Shown: in pieces, positions 26,318-35,882 of the stretch | Layout of the letters: each line of letters opens with the position of its first letter | Numbering within the stretch: position 1 is the first letter of the stretch | NCBI RefSeq assembly: GCF_000011065.1 | Contig: NC_004663.1 | Location: 2,232,001-2,296,000 of the forward strand | DNA: 64,000 nt | Direction of reading: 5' to 3' | Origin: Bacteroides thetaiotaomicron VPI-5482 | GTDB taxonomy: Bacteria; Bacteroidota; Bacteroidia; Bacteroidales; Bacteroidaceae | The notes under the pieces: model-generated | The model's input: the letters and a program-made list of their open reading frames with translations, nothing else | Databases searched by the model: none | What the model was told of the DNA's origin: nothing | Made by a program: the position numbers and the translations under genes

Positions 26318-28375
26318 ATGACCAAGAATCTGATCACACGAAAAATACAATTCTTATTTCTCATCGGAGCTATCCTGCTAGCGCCCTCTATCGCACGTGC
26401 TTCCGCCGTTACGGCTTCCGTCGACAGTCTGCAGAATCTCTTGCAAAACGACACGGATGCCGGGCAACGGGCCATTATCTATATTCATCTGGCGGATATC
26501 CACGTAGACAGCCTCAACATTTCCTCCCAATATTGGGACAAAGCCCTCACCGAGGCCGCAAAAGCCAAAGACGAATATATGATGAAGCTCGCACTCGATA
26601 ATCTGATACAACGATATGCTTCCAAAAACAAAGAGAAGGTAGAAAAGTATATAACCTTCGCCCGACAATATCTGCCGGAAGAACACAACACCCTTTTCCG
26701 GTATTACTTGTATTGTTACAACATCTGGGCGGAAATGCGAAAGAACAATTCGCTGGAAACAATCGAACAGGAACTGGACAAGCTGAAAAAGGAAAATCAC
26801 GGACAAATGACACCTGAAGAACAAATTCAATGGGAATATCTGACCGGAGTATCACTCGATTATTCAGCGGTACTGACACATTCATACAATGAAGTTTCCA
26901 AAGCCATTCCTTACGTAGAGCGCGCACTGGAGATACTAGCCCCTTATCCTTTGCAAGACAGGGTGCACTTCGAAATATTGTGCCACTACGAACTGGCAGA
27001 CTTATATACAACTGTTGAAAACAAAAAGGCAGTAGACGAAGTGAACAAAATGATCGAGCTACACAAGCAATGGAATCATCTGAATACGACTTTCGACCGG
27101 AGATTTCTGGACGAATCACATTACTACATGGCTAAATATTCGCAGATTATTTTCATGGCAGATCTTATTTCGAAAGAAGAGATAAAGGACTATTATCAGA
27201 AATATATCCAGATAGCAAATAAAAAGAAGGTTGTAAAAAGCACTTACGAGACGACAGCAAGATATTATCAGACAATAGGCGAATACAAAAAGGCGATAGC
27301 TTACATTGATTCCGCCACTCAAACAGACCATTTCCAACCAGTCAACCTCGTTCCCATACTCAATGCGAAAGCCGGTCTGTACTATAAACTGAATGATTAT
27401 AAAAACGCATATCTGACTTTAAAAGAAAGCAATAAGAACCGGATGTCGGATAAATCACAAAAAAGAGAGCAACAAATGATCGAAATGCAAACCCGCTTCG
27501 ACGTCAACAAACTGGAACTGGAAAAGAGCAAACTCGCCAACAAAAACAAACAAATCGCACTGACCGGTACTTTTATCTTATTACTGGCAGCAATCGGATG
27601 GAGCATCTATCAGCGAACGATGGTAAAACGGCTGAAGAAAATGCACTGCGCACTAATGACTGCGCACGAAGAAGTCAGAAAACAAAGCATGAAAGCCACC
27701 GAAAGCGAGAAGATGAAAACGGCTTTCCTCAACTCTATCTGTCATGAAATACGTACTCCGCTCAATTCAATCGCCGGATTCTCCGAACTGATCTTCGATG
27801 AATCTTTAGACACGGCCACCAGACAAGAATTCCGGCAGTTGATACAAAGCAATTCTACCGCGTTAGCTTCTTTGATGGACAATATGCTGGAGCTGTCTCA
27901 GCTTGTCAGCTCCGAACTGCCTCTTCCTGTGGAGTCTACCGACGTATACGGACTATGTGTTGAAGAAATGGCCAAACTTAAGGAAACTCTGTCCAAGCCG
28001 AACATCGAATGTATCATCACAGGCGATAAAGACGGAATGACGGCACAGACAAACGCCTTTTATCTCTCCCGTGTGATTGGCAATTTACTAAGTAACTCCG
28101 CCAAGTTTACAGAAAGCGGAACAATCACACTGACCTGCAACATCGACAAAGAAAAAGGACAACTGGTGATCTCCGTCACCGATACGGGCATCGGCATCCC
28201 TGCCGACAAGCAGGAATGGGTGTTCGAACGTTTCACCAAAGTAGATGACTTCAAACCGGGCACCGGACTTGGCCTGTACATCTGCCGCATCATCATACAA
28301 CGGCTCGGAGGGCAAATCAGAATAGATACCGGCTATACTTCCGGCTGCAAAATGGTGGTTACTCTTCCCGTTTAA
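26318..28375 (+). CDS. TPR sensor histidine kinase 3 (intact kinase motifs)
   Basis: A 685-residue paralogue, 4 bases after kinase 2. Signal peptide (about 1-29), TPR-like repeats (about 35-400), membrane helix (about 410-430), coiled coil, HisKA with His476 (NSICHEIRTPLNSI) and HATPase with N box (IGNLLSNSAKF), G1 (DTGIGIP) and G2 (GTGLGLYI). No receiver domain. The three genes are evidently one transcription unit, so the two active kinases and the pseudokinase may form mixed dimers. Confidence 0.9.
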   Translation: MTKNLITRKIQFLFLIGAILLAPSIARASAVTASVDSLQNLLQNDTDAGQRAIIYIHLADIHVDSLNISSQYWDKALTEAAKAKDEYMMKLALDNLIQRYASKNKEKVEKYITFARQYLPEEHNTLFRYYLYCYNIWAEMRKNNSLETIEQELDKLKKENHGQMTPEEQIQWEYLTGVSLDYSAVLTHSYNEVSKAIPYVERALEILAPYPLQDRVHFEILCHYELADLYTTVENKKAVDEVNKMIELHKQWNHLNTTFDRRFLDESHYYMAKYSQIIFMADLISKEEIKDYYQKYIQIANKKKVVKSTYETTARYYQTIGEYKKAIAYIDSATQTDHFQPVNLVPILNAKAGLYYKLNDYKNAYLTLKESNKNRMSDKSQKREQQMIEMQTRFDVNKLELEKSKLANKNKQIALTGTFILLLAAIGWSIYQRTMVKRLKKMHCALMTAHEEVRKQSMKATESEKMKTAFLNSICHEIRTPLNSIAGFSELIFDESLDTATRQEFRQLIQSNSTALASLMDNMLELSQLVSSELPLPVESTDVYGLCVEEMAKLKETLSKPNIECIITGDKDGMTAQTNAFYLSRVIGNLLSNSAKFTESGTITLTCNIDKEKGQLVISVTDTGIGIPADKQEWVFERFTKVDDFKPGTGLGLYICRIIIQRLGGQIRIDTGYTSGCKMVVTLPV

Positions 28376-28432
28376 CCACCTGTCCGAATGCTTTTTCTGT
28401 TTCCGGGTCCTTTCAGATTCGTCAACAATTCG

Positions 28433-28440
28433 TATCTTTG
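28433..28440 (+). promoter_or_regulatory. -7 element of the porin-like gene promoter
   Basis: Exact TATCTTTG, 28 bases before the ATG at 28468, with TTTC (28411-28414) 18 bases upstream as a weak -33 box. Confidence 0.55.
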
Positions 28441-28467
28441 CCGCCCGAATACAACAAAGTCATCAAA

Positions 28468-29148
28468 ATGAAAAAACGAATTTTACTGATTGCACTCTTA
28501 TTTTGTTCCGTTTTAGCACAGGCACAGGATGTTTTTGTAACAGCGGATTTTGTCAGCAGCTACATTTGGAGAGGTATGGACAGCGGTAACGCCAGCGTAC
28601 AACCGTCATTGGGCGTCAACTGGAAAGGACTGACTGCCTACGTCTGGGGTTCGACCGAATTTCGCCATAAGAATAATGAAATAGATTTGTCATTGGAATA
28701 CGAATACAGGAATCTGACCTTATACGCCAACAACTACTTCACGCAAACGGAAGAAGAACCTTTCAAGTACTTCAATTACAGTTCACACTCCACCGGACAT
28801 ACTTTTGAAGTCGGTGCCGGATATATGATTAGTGAAAAGTTCCCGCTTTCAGTCAGCTGGTACACCACATTTGCGGGGAATGATTACCGCGAAAACGGGA
28901 AACGTGCGTGGTCCAGTTACTGCGAACTCAGTTATCCGTTCAGTATAAAGAAGGTGGACCTTGCCCTTGAAGCAGGCTTTACCCCTTGGGACGGCATGTA
29001 TTCCGATAAATTCAACGTTGTCAACATCGGACTTTCGGCCACCAAAGAACTAAAGATTACCTCTACTTTCTCTTTGCCGATCTTCGGAAAAGTGATCGCC
29101 AATCCTTATGAAGAGCAAGTATACTTTGTAGTCGGCCTTACCTTATAA
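28468..29148 (+). CDS. Small outer-membrane porin-like protein (TorF-like)
   Basis: A 226-residue protein with a signal peptide (MKKRILLIALLFCSVLAQAQ) and a short barrel: SSYIWRGMDSGNASVQPSLG near the N-terminus, alternating aromatic strands and a C-terminal VYFVVGLTL strand. The YxWRG motif is typical of proteins named TorF-like putative porins. The start at 28468 is preferred over 28438, which sits on the promoter box. It stands alone, followed by a repeat-rich gap. Substrate unknown. Confidence 0.7.
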   Translation: MKKRILLIALLFCSVLAQAQDVFVTADFVSSYIWRGMDSGNASVQPSLGVNWKGLTAYVWGSTEFRHKNNEIDLSLEYEYRNLTLYANNYFTQTEEEPFKYFNYSSHSTGHTFEVGAGYMISEKFPLSVSWYTTFAGNDYRENGKRAWSSYCELSYPFSIKKVDLALEAGFTPWDGMYSDKFNVVNIGLSATKELKITSTFSLPIFGKVIANPYEEQVYFVVGLTL

Positions 29149-29167
29149 CCCAAGCATATATAGCTTT

Positions 29168-29353
29168 CAGTAGTTTCCACCGCTTGAAACTACAGTTTCA
29201 TCACCTTGAAACCAGAGTTTCTGCAGCTTGAAACTTTAGTTTCTGCGGCTTGGAACTAAAGTTTCTGCAGCTTGGAACCATTAGTTTCAAGGCGTTGGAA
29301 CCATTGGTTTCAAGGCTTTGGAACTATAGTTTCATCGCATGGAAACCAACTAG
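29168..29353. repeat. 22-bp tandem repeat array (8 units)
   Basis: Eight units with starts at 29186, 29208, 29230, 29252, 29274, 29297, 29320 and 29341, period 22 (21-23). The consensus core is G(A/G)AAC-(C/T)A-N-(A/T)-GTTTC, itself a short palindrome, with linker NNGCTT. A partial unit precedes the first. The region between 29149 and 29835 has no gene. Confidence 0.85.
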
Positions 29354-29481
29354 ACTAAGGCATTCCTGAAATCGCCTGTATATAGAATAAAAACAAGAGC
29401 CGCCATCCCTTGTTACTTTACCTGCTTTTTATCCGTTGTCCCTCCTATCACGTTGTGACGGCAACTTCTTCCGTCACACTG

Positions 29482-29554
29482 CTGTCACCACTTGCTGTCA
29501 CCAGATGAATCATTTATAGTCAGACAGTTACCCTTCGAACGGTGACGGTGACAG
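29482..29554. repeat. CTGTCACC inverted repeat cluster
   Basis: CTGTCACC at 29482-29489 and 29495-29502 faces GGTGACAG at 29547-29554, with a further GGTGAC at 29541. A long-range stem could form; whether it is a terminator or an operator cannot be told. Confidence 0.4.
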
Positions 29555-29708
29555 ATGTTTTTATAAAAAACAATTCCTATGGTAGTGTCTCTTTTCCCCA
29601 TTCCCATCCCCCTTCTCCCCCAAACTGCCATAGGACTATGGCTAACCTCATAAACTTGCCCTTATTTGCTCAAAAAACTTAATAATGTGCATTTTTTACT
29701 CGGTTTTC

Positions 29709-29738
29709 TTGTCAGAACCAAGTGTTTGAGTAAATTTG
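29709..29738 (+). promoter_or_regulatory. Promoter of the etfBA-acyl-CoA dehydrogenase operon
   Basis: TTG (29709-29711), 19 bases, then exact TAAATTTG (29731-29738). The leader to the etfB start at 29836 is about 90 bases. Confidence 0.55.
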
Positions 29739-29835
29739 CACGCTGATAGTTAACCGGATAGTTTGGATAGCAAGATTATTACTACTTGACTACTGGCTGC
29801 TAATGTGTAGAAATACTAATACTAAAATTAATAGC

Positions 29836-30708
29836 ATGAGTTTGAAAATTGTTGTATTGGCAAAACAAGTTCCCGACACACGTAACGTTGGGAAAGATGC
29901 CATGAAAGCCGACGGAACTATTAACCGTGCGGCACTCCCTGCCATCTTCAACCCCGAAGACCTGAATGCCCTTGAGCAAGCTCTTCGTCTGAAAGATGCT
30001 CACCCAGGCTCTACCGTAACCATTCTGACAATGGGACCGGGACGCGCTGCTGATATTATTCGTGAAGGACTTTTCCGTGGTGCCGATAATGGTTATTTGC
30101 TAACTGACCGCGCTTTTGCCGGTGCAGATACGCTGGCTACAAGCTACGCTCTGGCAACTGCTATCCGCAAAATCGGTGAGTGCGACATTATAATCGGCGG
30201 TCGTCAGGCTATCGACGGTGATACGGCACAGGTAGGTCCGCAGGTGGCAGAAAAACTTGGTTTGACGCAAATCACATACGCTGAAGAGATTCTGGAAGTA
30301 GGTGACGGCAAAATCAAAGTGAAACGTCACATCGACGGTGGCGTTGAAACGGTAGAAGGCCCGCTGCCCATCGTTATCACAGTCAACGGTTCGGCTGCTC
30401 CCTGCCGCCCGCGTAACGCCAAGCTGGTACAGAAGTACAAACACGCCAAAACCGTTACGGAAAAACAACAAGGTAACCTCGACTATACCGACCTGTATGA
30501 CAAGCGCGATTACCTCAACCTGCCCGAATGGAGCGTAGCCGACGTTAACGGAGACCTCGCCCAATGCGGTCTGTCCGGTTCGCCTACGAAAGTAAAAGCC
30601 ATCCAGAACATCGTGTTCCAGGCCAAAGAGAGCAAAACCATCAGCGGCAGCGACCGTGATGTGGAAGAACTGATTGTTGAACTGTTAGCTAACCATACCA
30701 TCGGATAA
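29836..30708 (+). CDS. etfB: Electron transfer flavoprotein, beta subunit
   Basis: A 290-residue EtfB. The start MSLKIVVLAKQVPDT is the family's standard N-terminus; an upstream ATG at 29803 is rejected. Seen are the AMP/FAD-binding alpha/beta fold (VTILTMGPGRAADIIREGLFRGAD), GGRQAIDGDTAQVGPQVAEKLG and the signature VEGPLPIVITVNG-AAPCRPRN. With EtfA it forms the soluble FAD heterodimer that carries electrons to or from acyl-CoA dehydrogenases. The two genes that follow encode EtfA and such a dehydrogenase, so the set is self-contained. Confidence 0.96.
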   Translation: MSLKIVVLAKQVPDTRNVGKDAMKADGTINRAALPAIFNPEDLNALEQALRLKDAHPGSTVTILTMGPGRAADIIREGLFRGADNGYLLTDRAFAGADTLATSYALATAIRKIGECDIIIGGRQAIDGDTAQVGPQVAEKLGLTQITYAEEILEVGDGKIKVKRHIDGGVETVEGPLPIVITVNGSAAPCRPRNAKLVQKYKHAKTVTEKQQGNLDYTDLYDKRDYLNLPEWSVADVNGDLAQCGLSGSPTKVKAIQNIVFQAKESKTISGSDRDVEELIVELLANHTIG

Positions 30709-30710
30709 TC

Positions 30711-31730
30711 ATGAATAACTTATTTGTATATTGCGAAATAGAAGAAGGCATCGTCGCAGACGTCAGCCTGGAACTTCTGACAAAAGGTCGTTCGTTGGCT
30801 AACGAACTCAACTGCCAACTCGAAGCAGTAGTTGCCGGCACCGGCCTCAAAGAAATTGAAAAGCAAATCCTTCCTTATGGAGTAGACAAACTCCACGTTT
30901 TCGACGCTGAAGGACTCTATCCTTATACTTCACTTCCTCACACCTCCATCCTCGTAAACCTCTTCAAAGAAGAACAGCCGCAAATCTGTCTGATGGGCGC
31001 TACCGTTATCGGTCGTGACCTCGGCCCACGTGTTTCTTCGGCTTTGACCAGCGGTTTGACTGCCGACTGTACATCCCTTGAAATCGGTGACCACGAAGAT
31101 AAGAAAGAAGGAAAAGTTTATAAGAACCTGTTGTACCAAATCCGTCCGGCATTCGGCGGTAACATCGTTGCAACCATCGTCAACCCCGAACACCGCCCAC
31201 AGATGGCAACCGTTCGCGAAGGTGTAATGAAGAAAGAAATCGTTTCTCCGGCTTATCAGGGAGAAGTGATCCGCCACGACGTGAAGAAGTACGTAGCCGA
31301 CACAGACTATGTGGTCAAAGTAATCGAACGCCACGTAGAAAAAGCGAAGAACAACCTGAAAGGCTCTCCGATCATCATTGCCGGTGGTTACGGAGTAGGT
31401 TCGAAAGAAAACTTCGACCTGCTGTTCAGCCTGGCAAAGGAACTTCACGCCGAAGTAGGTGCAAGCCGTGCCGCTGTTGACGCAGGTTTTGCAGAACACG
31501 ACCGCCAGATTGGTCAGACAGGTGTAACGGTTCGTCCGAAACTCTACATTGCTTGTGGTATCTCAGGACAAATCCAGCATATCGCCGGTATGCAGGAAAG
31601 TGGTATTATCATCTCTATCAACAACGATCCGGATGCTCCGATCAACACGATTGCAGACTATGTAATCAACGGAACCATCGAAGAAGTTGTGCCGAAGATG
31701 ATTAAGTATTATAAACAGAATAGCAAGTAA
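30711..31730 (+). CDS. etfA: Electron transfer flavoprotein, alpha subunit
   Basis: A 339-residue EtfA, 2 bases after etfB. N-terminal domain (LFVYCEIEEG, LMGATVIGRDLGPRVSSAL, LTADCT), then the C-terminal FAD domain (IIAGGYGVGSKENF, GASRAAVDAGF, QIGQTGVTVRPKLYIACGISGQIQH, IISINNDPDAPI). These match the FAD-binding consensus of the family. Neighbouring etfB and acyl-CoA dehydrogenase confirm the assignment. Confidence 0.96.
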   Translation: MNNLFVYCEIEEGIVADVSLELLTKGRSLANELNCQLEAVVAGTGLKEIEKQILPYGVDKLHVFDAEGLYPYTSLPHTSILVNLFKEEQPQICLMGATVIGRDLGPRVSSALTSGLTADCTSLEIGDHEDKKEGKVYKNLLYQIRPAFGGNIVATIVNPEHRPQMATVREGVMKKEIVSPAYQGEVIRHDVKKYVADTDYVVKVIERHVEKAKNNLKGSPIIIAGGYGVGSKENFDLLFSLAKELHAEVGASRAAVDAGFAEHDRQIGQTGVTVRPKLYIACGISGQIQHIAGMQESGIIISINNDPDAPINTIADYVINGTIEEVVPKMIKYYKQNSK

Positions 31731-31736
31731 AGAAAG

Positions 31737-33443
31737 ATGGCTAATTTTTACACAGAAATACCGGAACTCAAGTATCACTTGAACAATCCGATGATGAAAC
31801 GTATTTGCGAACTTAAAGAACGCAACTACAGAGATAAAGATGAATTCGACTACGCTCCTCTGGATTTTGAGGACGCACTGGACTCTTACGATAAAGTATT
31901 GGAGATCACCGGAGAAATAACAGGCGAAATTATCAATGCAAACGCTGAAGGTGTTGACGAAGAAGGTCCACACTGCGCCAACGGACGGGTGGAATACGCT
32001 TCCGGCACTAAAGAAAATCTGGATGCGATGGTCAAAGCCGGTCTGAACGGAATGACAATGCCACGCCGTTTCGGCGGACTGAACTTCCCGATCACTCCGT
32101 ACACCATGTGTGCCGAGATCGTTGCTGCCGCCGATGCAGGTTTCGGAAATATCTGGTCTTTGCAGGACTGTATCGAAACACTGTATGAATTCGGTAATGC
32201 CGACCAGCACAGCCGCTTCATCCCCCGTGTATGTCAGGGTGAAACCATGTCTATGGACCTGACCGAACCGGATGCAGGTTCCGACCTTCAGGCAGTGATG
32301 CTGAAAGCTACTTACAGCGAAAAAGACGGTTGTTGGCTGCTGAACGGTGTGAAACGTTTCATCACCAACGGCGATGCAGATATCCATCTAGTACTTGCCC
32401 GTTCGGAAGAAGGAACGAGAGACGGTCGCGGTCTGTCCATGTTCATCTATGACAAGCGTCAGGGTGGTGTGGATGTACGCCGTATCGAACACAAGCTGGG
32501 TATCCACGGTTCTCCTACCTGCGAATTGGTTTACAAGAATGCCAAAGCCGAACTTTGCGGTGACCGCAAACTCGGTCTGATCAAATATGTAATGGCATTG
32601 ATGAACGGTGCCCGTCTGGGTATCGCCGCACAATCTGTAGGATTGAGCCAGGCTGCTTACAATGAAGGACTGGCCTATGCCAAAGACCGCAAGCAGTTCG
32701 GAAAAGCAATCATCGACTTCCCTGCCGTGTATGACATGCTCGCCATTATGAAAGGTAAGCTGGATGCCGGCCGTGCGCTGCTTTATCAGACAGCCCGCTA
32801 CGTAGACATCTACAAAGCACTGGACGACATCTCACGCGAACGCAAGCTGACTCCGGAAGAACGTCTGGAACAGAAGAAATACGCAAAGTTAGCCGACAGT
32901 TTCACTCCGCTTGCCAAAGGTATGAACTCCGAATATGCGAATCAGAACGCTTACGACTGTATACAGATTCACGGAGGCTCGGGCTTCATGATGGAATATG
33001 CCTGCCAGCGCATCTACCGCGACGCACGTATCACCAGCATCTACGAAGGTACCACCCAGTTGCAGACTGTAGCCGCTATCCGCTATGTAACCAACGGTTC
33101 TTACCTTGCTACGATCCGCGAATTCGAAACAGTACCTTGTTCACCGGAAATGGAACCGCTGATGTCACGTCTGAAGAAGATGGCAGACCTGTTCGAAGCC
33201 AGCACCAACGCCGTTAAAGAAGCACAGGATCAGGAACTGCTCGACTTCACAGCCCGCAGACTGATGGAAATGGCTGCCGATATCATCATGTGCCACCTGC
33301 TGATTCAGGACGCAAGCAAGGCTGCCGACCTGTTCTCCAAATCTGCACATGTATATCTGAACTTTGCTGAAGCGGAAGTTACGAAGCATACCAACTTTAT
33401 CAAAAATATGGATAAAGAAGACCTTGCTTTCTACAAAAAGTAA
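31737..33443 (+). CDS. Acyl-CoA dehydrogenase family flavoprotein
   Basis: A 568-residue acyl-CoA dehydrogenase, longer than the usual 380-residue members because of a C-terminal extension of about 110 residues, as in the group with an acyl-CoA dehydrogenase C-terminal helical domain (PF12806). Seen are MDLTEPDAGSDLQAV, KRFITNGDADIHLVLA, KDRKQFGKAIIDFPAV and the catalytic-Glu region IYEGTTQLQ. It passes electrons to EtfAB encoded just upstream. The acyl substrate is unknown. Since Bacteroides are not butyrate formers, a short-chain or aromatic acyl-CoA reductive role is possible. Confidence 0.92.
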   Translation: MANFYTEIPELKYHLNNPMMKRICELKERNYRDKDEFDYAPLDFEDALDSYDKVLEITGEITGEIINANAEGVDEEGPHCANGRVEYASGTKENLDAMVKAGLNGMTMPRRFGGLNFPITPYTMCAEIVAAADAGFGNIWSLQDCIETLYEFGNADQHSRFIPRVCQGETMSMDLTEPDAGSDLQAVMLKATYSEKDGCWLLNGVKRFITNGDADIHLVLARSEEGTRDGRGLSMFIYDKRQGGVDVRRIEHKLGIHGSPTCELVYKNAKAELCGDRKLGLIKYVMALMNGARLGIAAQSVGLSQAAYNEGLAYAKDRKQFGKAIIDFPAVYDMLAIMKGKLDAGRALLYQTARYVDIYKALDDISRERKLTPEERLEQKKYAKLADSFTPLAKGMNSEYANQNAYDCIQIHGGSGFMMEYACQRIYRDARITSIYEGTTQLQTVAAIRYVTNGSYLATIREFETVPCSPEMEPLMSRLKKMADLFEASTNAVKEAQDQELLDFTARRLMEMAADIIMCHLLIQDASKAADLFSKSAHVYLNFAEAEVTKHTNFIKNMDKEDLAFYKK

Positions 33444-33465
33444 CCCTAAAAGGGTGACTAACGAT

Positions 33466-33501
33466 AAAAGCATCCCTTCCAACGAAGCGGATGCTTTTTT
33501 T
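33466..33501 (+). terminator. Terminator of the etf-acyl-CoA dehydrogenase operon
   Basis: Perfect 10-bp stem AAAAGCATCC / GGATGCTTTT (33466-33475 and 33489-33498) followed by T residues. Confidence 0.9.
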
Positions 33502-33607
33502 GTCCTCTTCTTTCCAAAAGGAACTTACTAAATCTCAAAGTATTAGTATTCTCGTTGTCCGCATAAATATCCCCCTCCCATTTACCCTCTATTTCATTAT
33601 TATTCTG

Positions 33608-33615
33608 TACTTTTG
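33608..33615 (+). promoter_or_regulatory. -7 element of the rhomboid operon promoter
   Basis: Exact TACTTTTG, 49 bases before the rhomboid ATG at 33664; the -33 region is weak. Confidence 0.45.
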
Positions 33616-33663
33616 TACAAAAAGAGAGTAATATCAATCTACGACTTAATAAAAGAGAGAAAT

Positions 33664-35424
33664 ATGGCGTTTAGACTCAGACCTTTACACGAGGATAAGC
33701 TACATTTTGCAGATTTATCAAATACACAAATTCTGATACTGGCACTCGAAGCGTCTCAGAAACTTGAATGGAATATCGAAGGAATCGCTCTTCGTGAAGT
33801 CATATTTTATGTTCCAATGGGTATGCGTTCCCAAGGAGAAGAAGTGACTTTCACCATCGAAGAAGGAAACAGCGGTGAAATATCCGTCCGCAGTCAATGC
33901 GCCTCCGTACAACTGGTAGATTATGGCAAAAATCGCAAGAATATCCAAAAACTACAGGAAACGATGGAAGAGATTAAATCTGCTCTGACACCGGAGGAAC
34001 TGGCACAAAAAGCCAACGAACTGGAAGAAGAACTCACCCGCCCGCTGACGGAAGAAGAACGGAGGCTTCAGGCAGAAAGCGAAAAAGAGTCGTCTTTCAT
34101 CCATTTCTTTATCCCCCGGAAAGGATTCATCGCGACACCGGTTCTGATAGACATCAATATCCTTGTCTTCATACTGATGGCAGCTACCGGAGCGGGAATT
34201 CTGGAACCTTCCACACTGGCCTTGCTGAACTGGGGCGCCGACTTCGGTCCGCTCACCCTGACCGGTGACTGGTGGCGTGCCGTGACCTGCAACTTTGTGC
34301 ATATCGGCGCTTTCCATCTGCTGATGAATATGTACGCCTTTATATATATAGGTATCTGGCTGGAACATCTGATAGGTACGCGTCGTATGTTCGTCTCTTA
34401 TCTGCTGACAGGACTCTGTTCGGCTGTCTTCAGCCTCTATATGCATGCGGAAACGATCAGTACCGGAGCTTCCGGATCGATCTTCGGACTCTACGGTATC
34501 TTTCTGGCTTTCCTGCTGTTCCACCGCATCGAGAGGTCGCAGCGGAAGGCTTTGCTGACCAGTATTCTTATCTTCGTAGGCTACAATCTCATCTACGGCA
34601 TACGGGCCGGAGTAGACAATGCCGCACACATCGGCGGTTTACTCAGCGGATTCCTTTTGGGATTCATCTATGTATTCGGCGAACGGATGAAGAAGCCCGA
34701 AGCCGGAAGAACGGTTTCCATCATCGGAGAACTGATCATCTTCAGTGTCTTCCTGTTCAGCTTCCTTGCACTCTGCCGCAATATCCCCTCGACGTATCAG
34801 GAAATACGTAACGAATGGAAAAGCGGACTTGTAGAAGCCTATTATAAGGAACAGGAAGAAGAACAGAAAAAAAGCGCCAGCCGCCCGGTGACCGGCAGTC
34901 CCCGGAAATCTTCCACTTCCGAACAGTTCCCGTATACTCCCATGTCGGATGAGGATACGTGGCTTTCATGCTATGATGCTGTATCAAAGTTCAGTTGCCA
35001 GTATCCTACCAACTGGTACAAGATAACCGGCACGAAAGCGCCGACTCCCGATTCGGAGCCTCCCCTGCTGAAACTCGTCAATGGCGGCAGTCAGCTGACC
35101 GTGACCAGCAACAGCTATGATACGCAGGATGAGTTCGAACGTATGAAGAAGCTGCTCCTCACCCTCCCCCGAAATGAGGAAGGAAAGCCCTCGGAGGATT
35201 ACAAGCAGAGCAAAGTCAACATCAACGGTCTGCCTATGACGAAGACGACCAATCCTTTGCGGATCGGCCACCCCGACGAAAAAGGAGAAGAAATGCAACA
35301 AACCGTATTATTGTACTTTCAGGAGAATAAGAGAAGAGTCTTTGCCATCGTCATGCTGGTTGCGGACGAAAAGGCTCAGGCTGATCTGGACGCAATCACG
35401 TCCAGTATTCAAATCGAAAAATAA
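33664..35424 (+). CDS. Rhomboid-family intramembrane serine protease with soluble flanking domains
   Basis: A 586-residue protein. An N-terminal soluble domain (about 1-145, acidic coiled coil near 95-140) precedes a six-helix rhomboid core with WRAVTCNFVHIGAFHLLMNM, the catalytic Ser270 in TGASGSIFG and the catalytic His322 in NAAHIGG. The C-terminal third (about 395-586) is soluble. Rhomboids cut membrane proteins within the bilayer; the substrate is unknown. MAFRLRPL at 33664 is preferred over an ATG at 33613 that overlaps the promoter box. It heads a run of four closely spaced genes. Confidence 0.88.
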   Translation: MAFRLRPLHEDKLHFADLSNTQILILALEASQKLEWNIEGIALREVIFYVPMGMRSQGEEVTFTIEEGNSGEISVRSQCASVQLVDYGKNRKNIQKLQETMEEIKSALTPEELAQKANELEEELTRPLTEEERRLQAESEKESSFIHFFIPRKGFIATPVLIDINILVFILMAATGAGILEPSTLALLNWGADFGPLTLTGDWWRAVTCNFVHIGAFHLLMNMYAFIYIGIWLEHLIGTRRMFVSYLLTGLCSAVFSLYMHAETISTGASGSIFGLYGIFLAFLLFHRIERSQRKALLTSILIFVGYNLIYGIRAGVDNAAHIGGLLSGFLLGFIYVFGERMKKPEAGRTVSIIGELIIFSVFLFSFLALCRNIPSTYQEIRNEWKSGLVEAYYKEQEEEQKKSASRPVTGSPRKSSTSEQFPYTPMSDEDTWLSCYDAVSKFSCQYPTNWYKITGTKAPTPDSEPPLLKLVNGGSQLTVTSNSYDTQDEFERMKKLLLTLPRNEEGKPSEDYKQSKVNINGLPMTKTTNPLRIGHPDEKGEEMQQTVLLYFQENKRRVFAIVMLVADEKAQADLDAITSSIQIEK

Positions 35425-35432
35425 AAGTAAGT

Positions 35433-35852
35433 ATGAAAGCATATATCCAAGTCAAGCAAGTAGGAAAAAGGAAATGCAGCATCGAAAAGATGCCGATCGA
35501 TTTCCCCACTCCTCCTGCCAGTGTGCAGGAACTGATTGAAGCGGTCGTCTGCTGGCAAGTAAAGGAGTACAACGAACGGCTGCAACAAAGTGAAATGCTG
35601 AAATACCTCACCTGTGAAGAGATGGAGGACAAGGCCGCCGCCGGCAAAGTAGGCTTCGAAGCAAACTATAACGGCAGACCGGCTGTGGAAACCGAAGCCA
35701 TCATCAATGCTTTGCAATCGTATGAAGACGGAATCTTCCGCATCTTTCTGGACGATGCGGAACTCGGAGAATTATCCTCCTCCGTCCAACTGAAAGAAGA
35801 ATCTACACTTACCTTTATCCGGCTGGCAATGCTGTCAGGAAGACTTTGGTAA
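35433..35852 (+). CDS. Hypothetical protein, 139 residues
   Basis: A soluble, acidic protein of unknown function, 8 bases after the rhomboid gene and 30 before the DUF4132 gene. It begins MKAYIQVKQVGKRKCSIEK and has a central helical stretch (SVQELIEAVVCWQVKEYNERLQ) and a final beta segment (STLTFIRLAMLSGRLW). No family was recognised. Its tight position suggests it works with the DUF4132 protein. Confidence 0.75.
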   Translation: MKAYIQVKQVGKRKCSIEKMPIDFPTPPASVQELIEAVVCWQVKEYNERLQQSEMLKYLTCEEMEDKAAAGKVGFEANYNGRPAVETEAIINALQSYEDGIFRIFLDDAELGELSSSVQLKEESTLTFIRLAMLSGRLW

Positions 35853-35882
35853 CTGCAATATAAACTCTAAAAGCTTAAAGTC

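Noticed and set aside
29168..29353. Tandem 22-bp repeats considered as a CRISPR array
   Set aside because: Units are contiguous with no 30-40 bp unique spacers and no cas genes are nearby.
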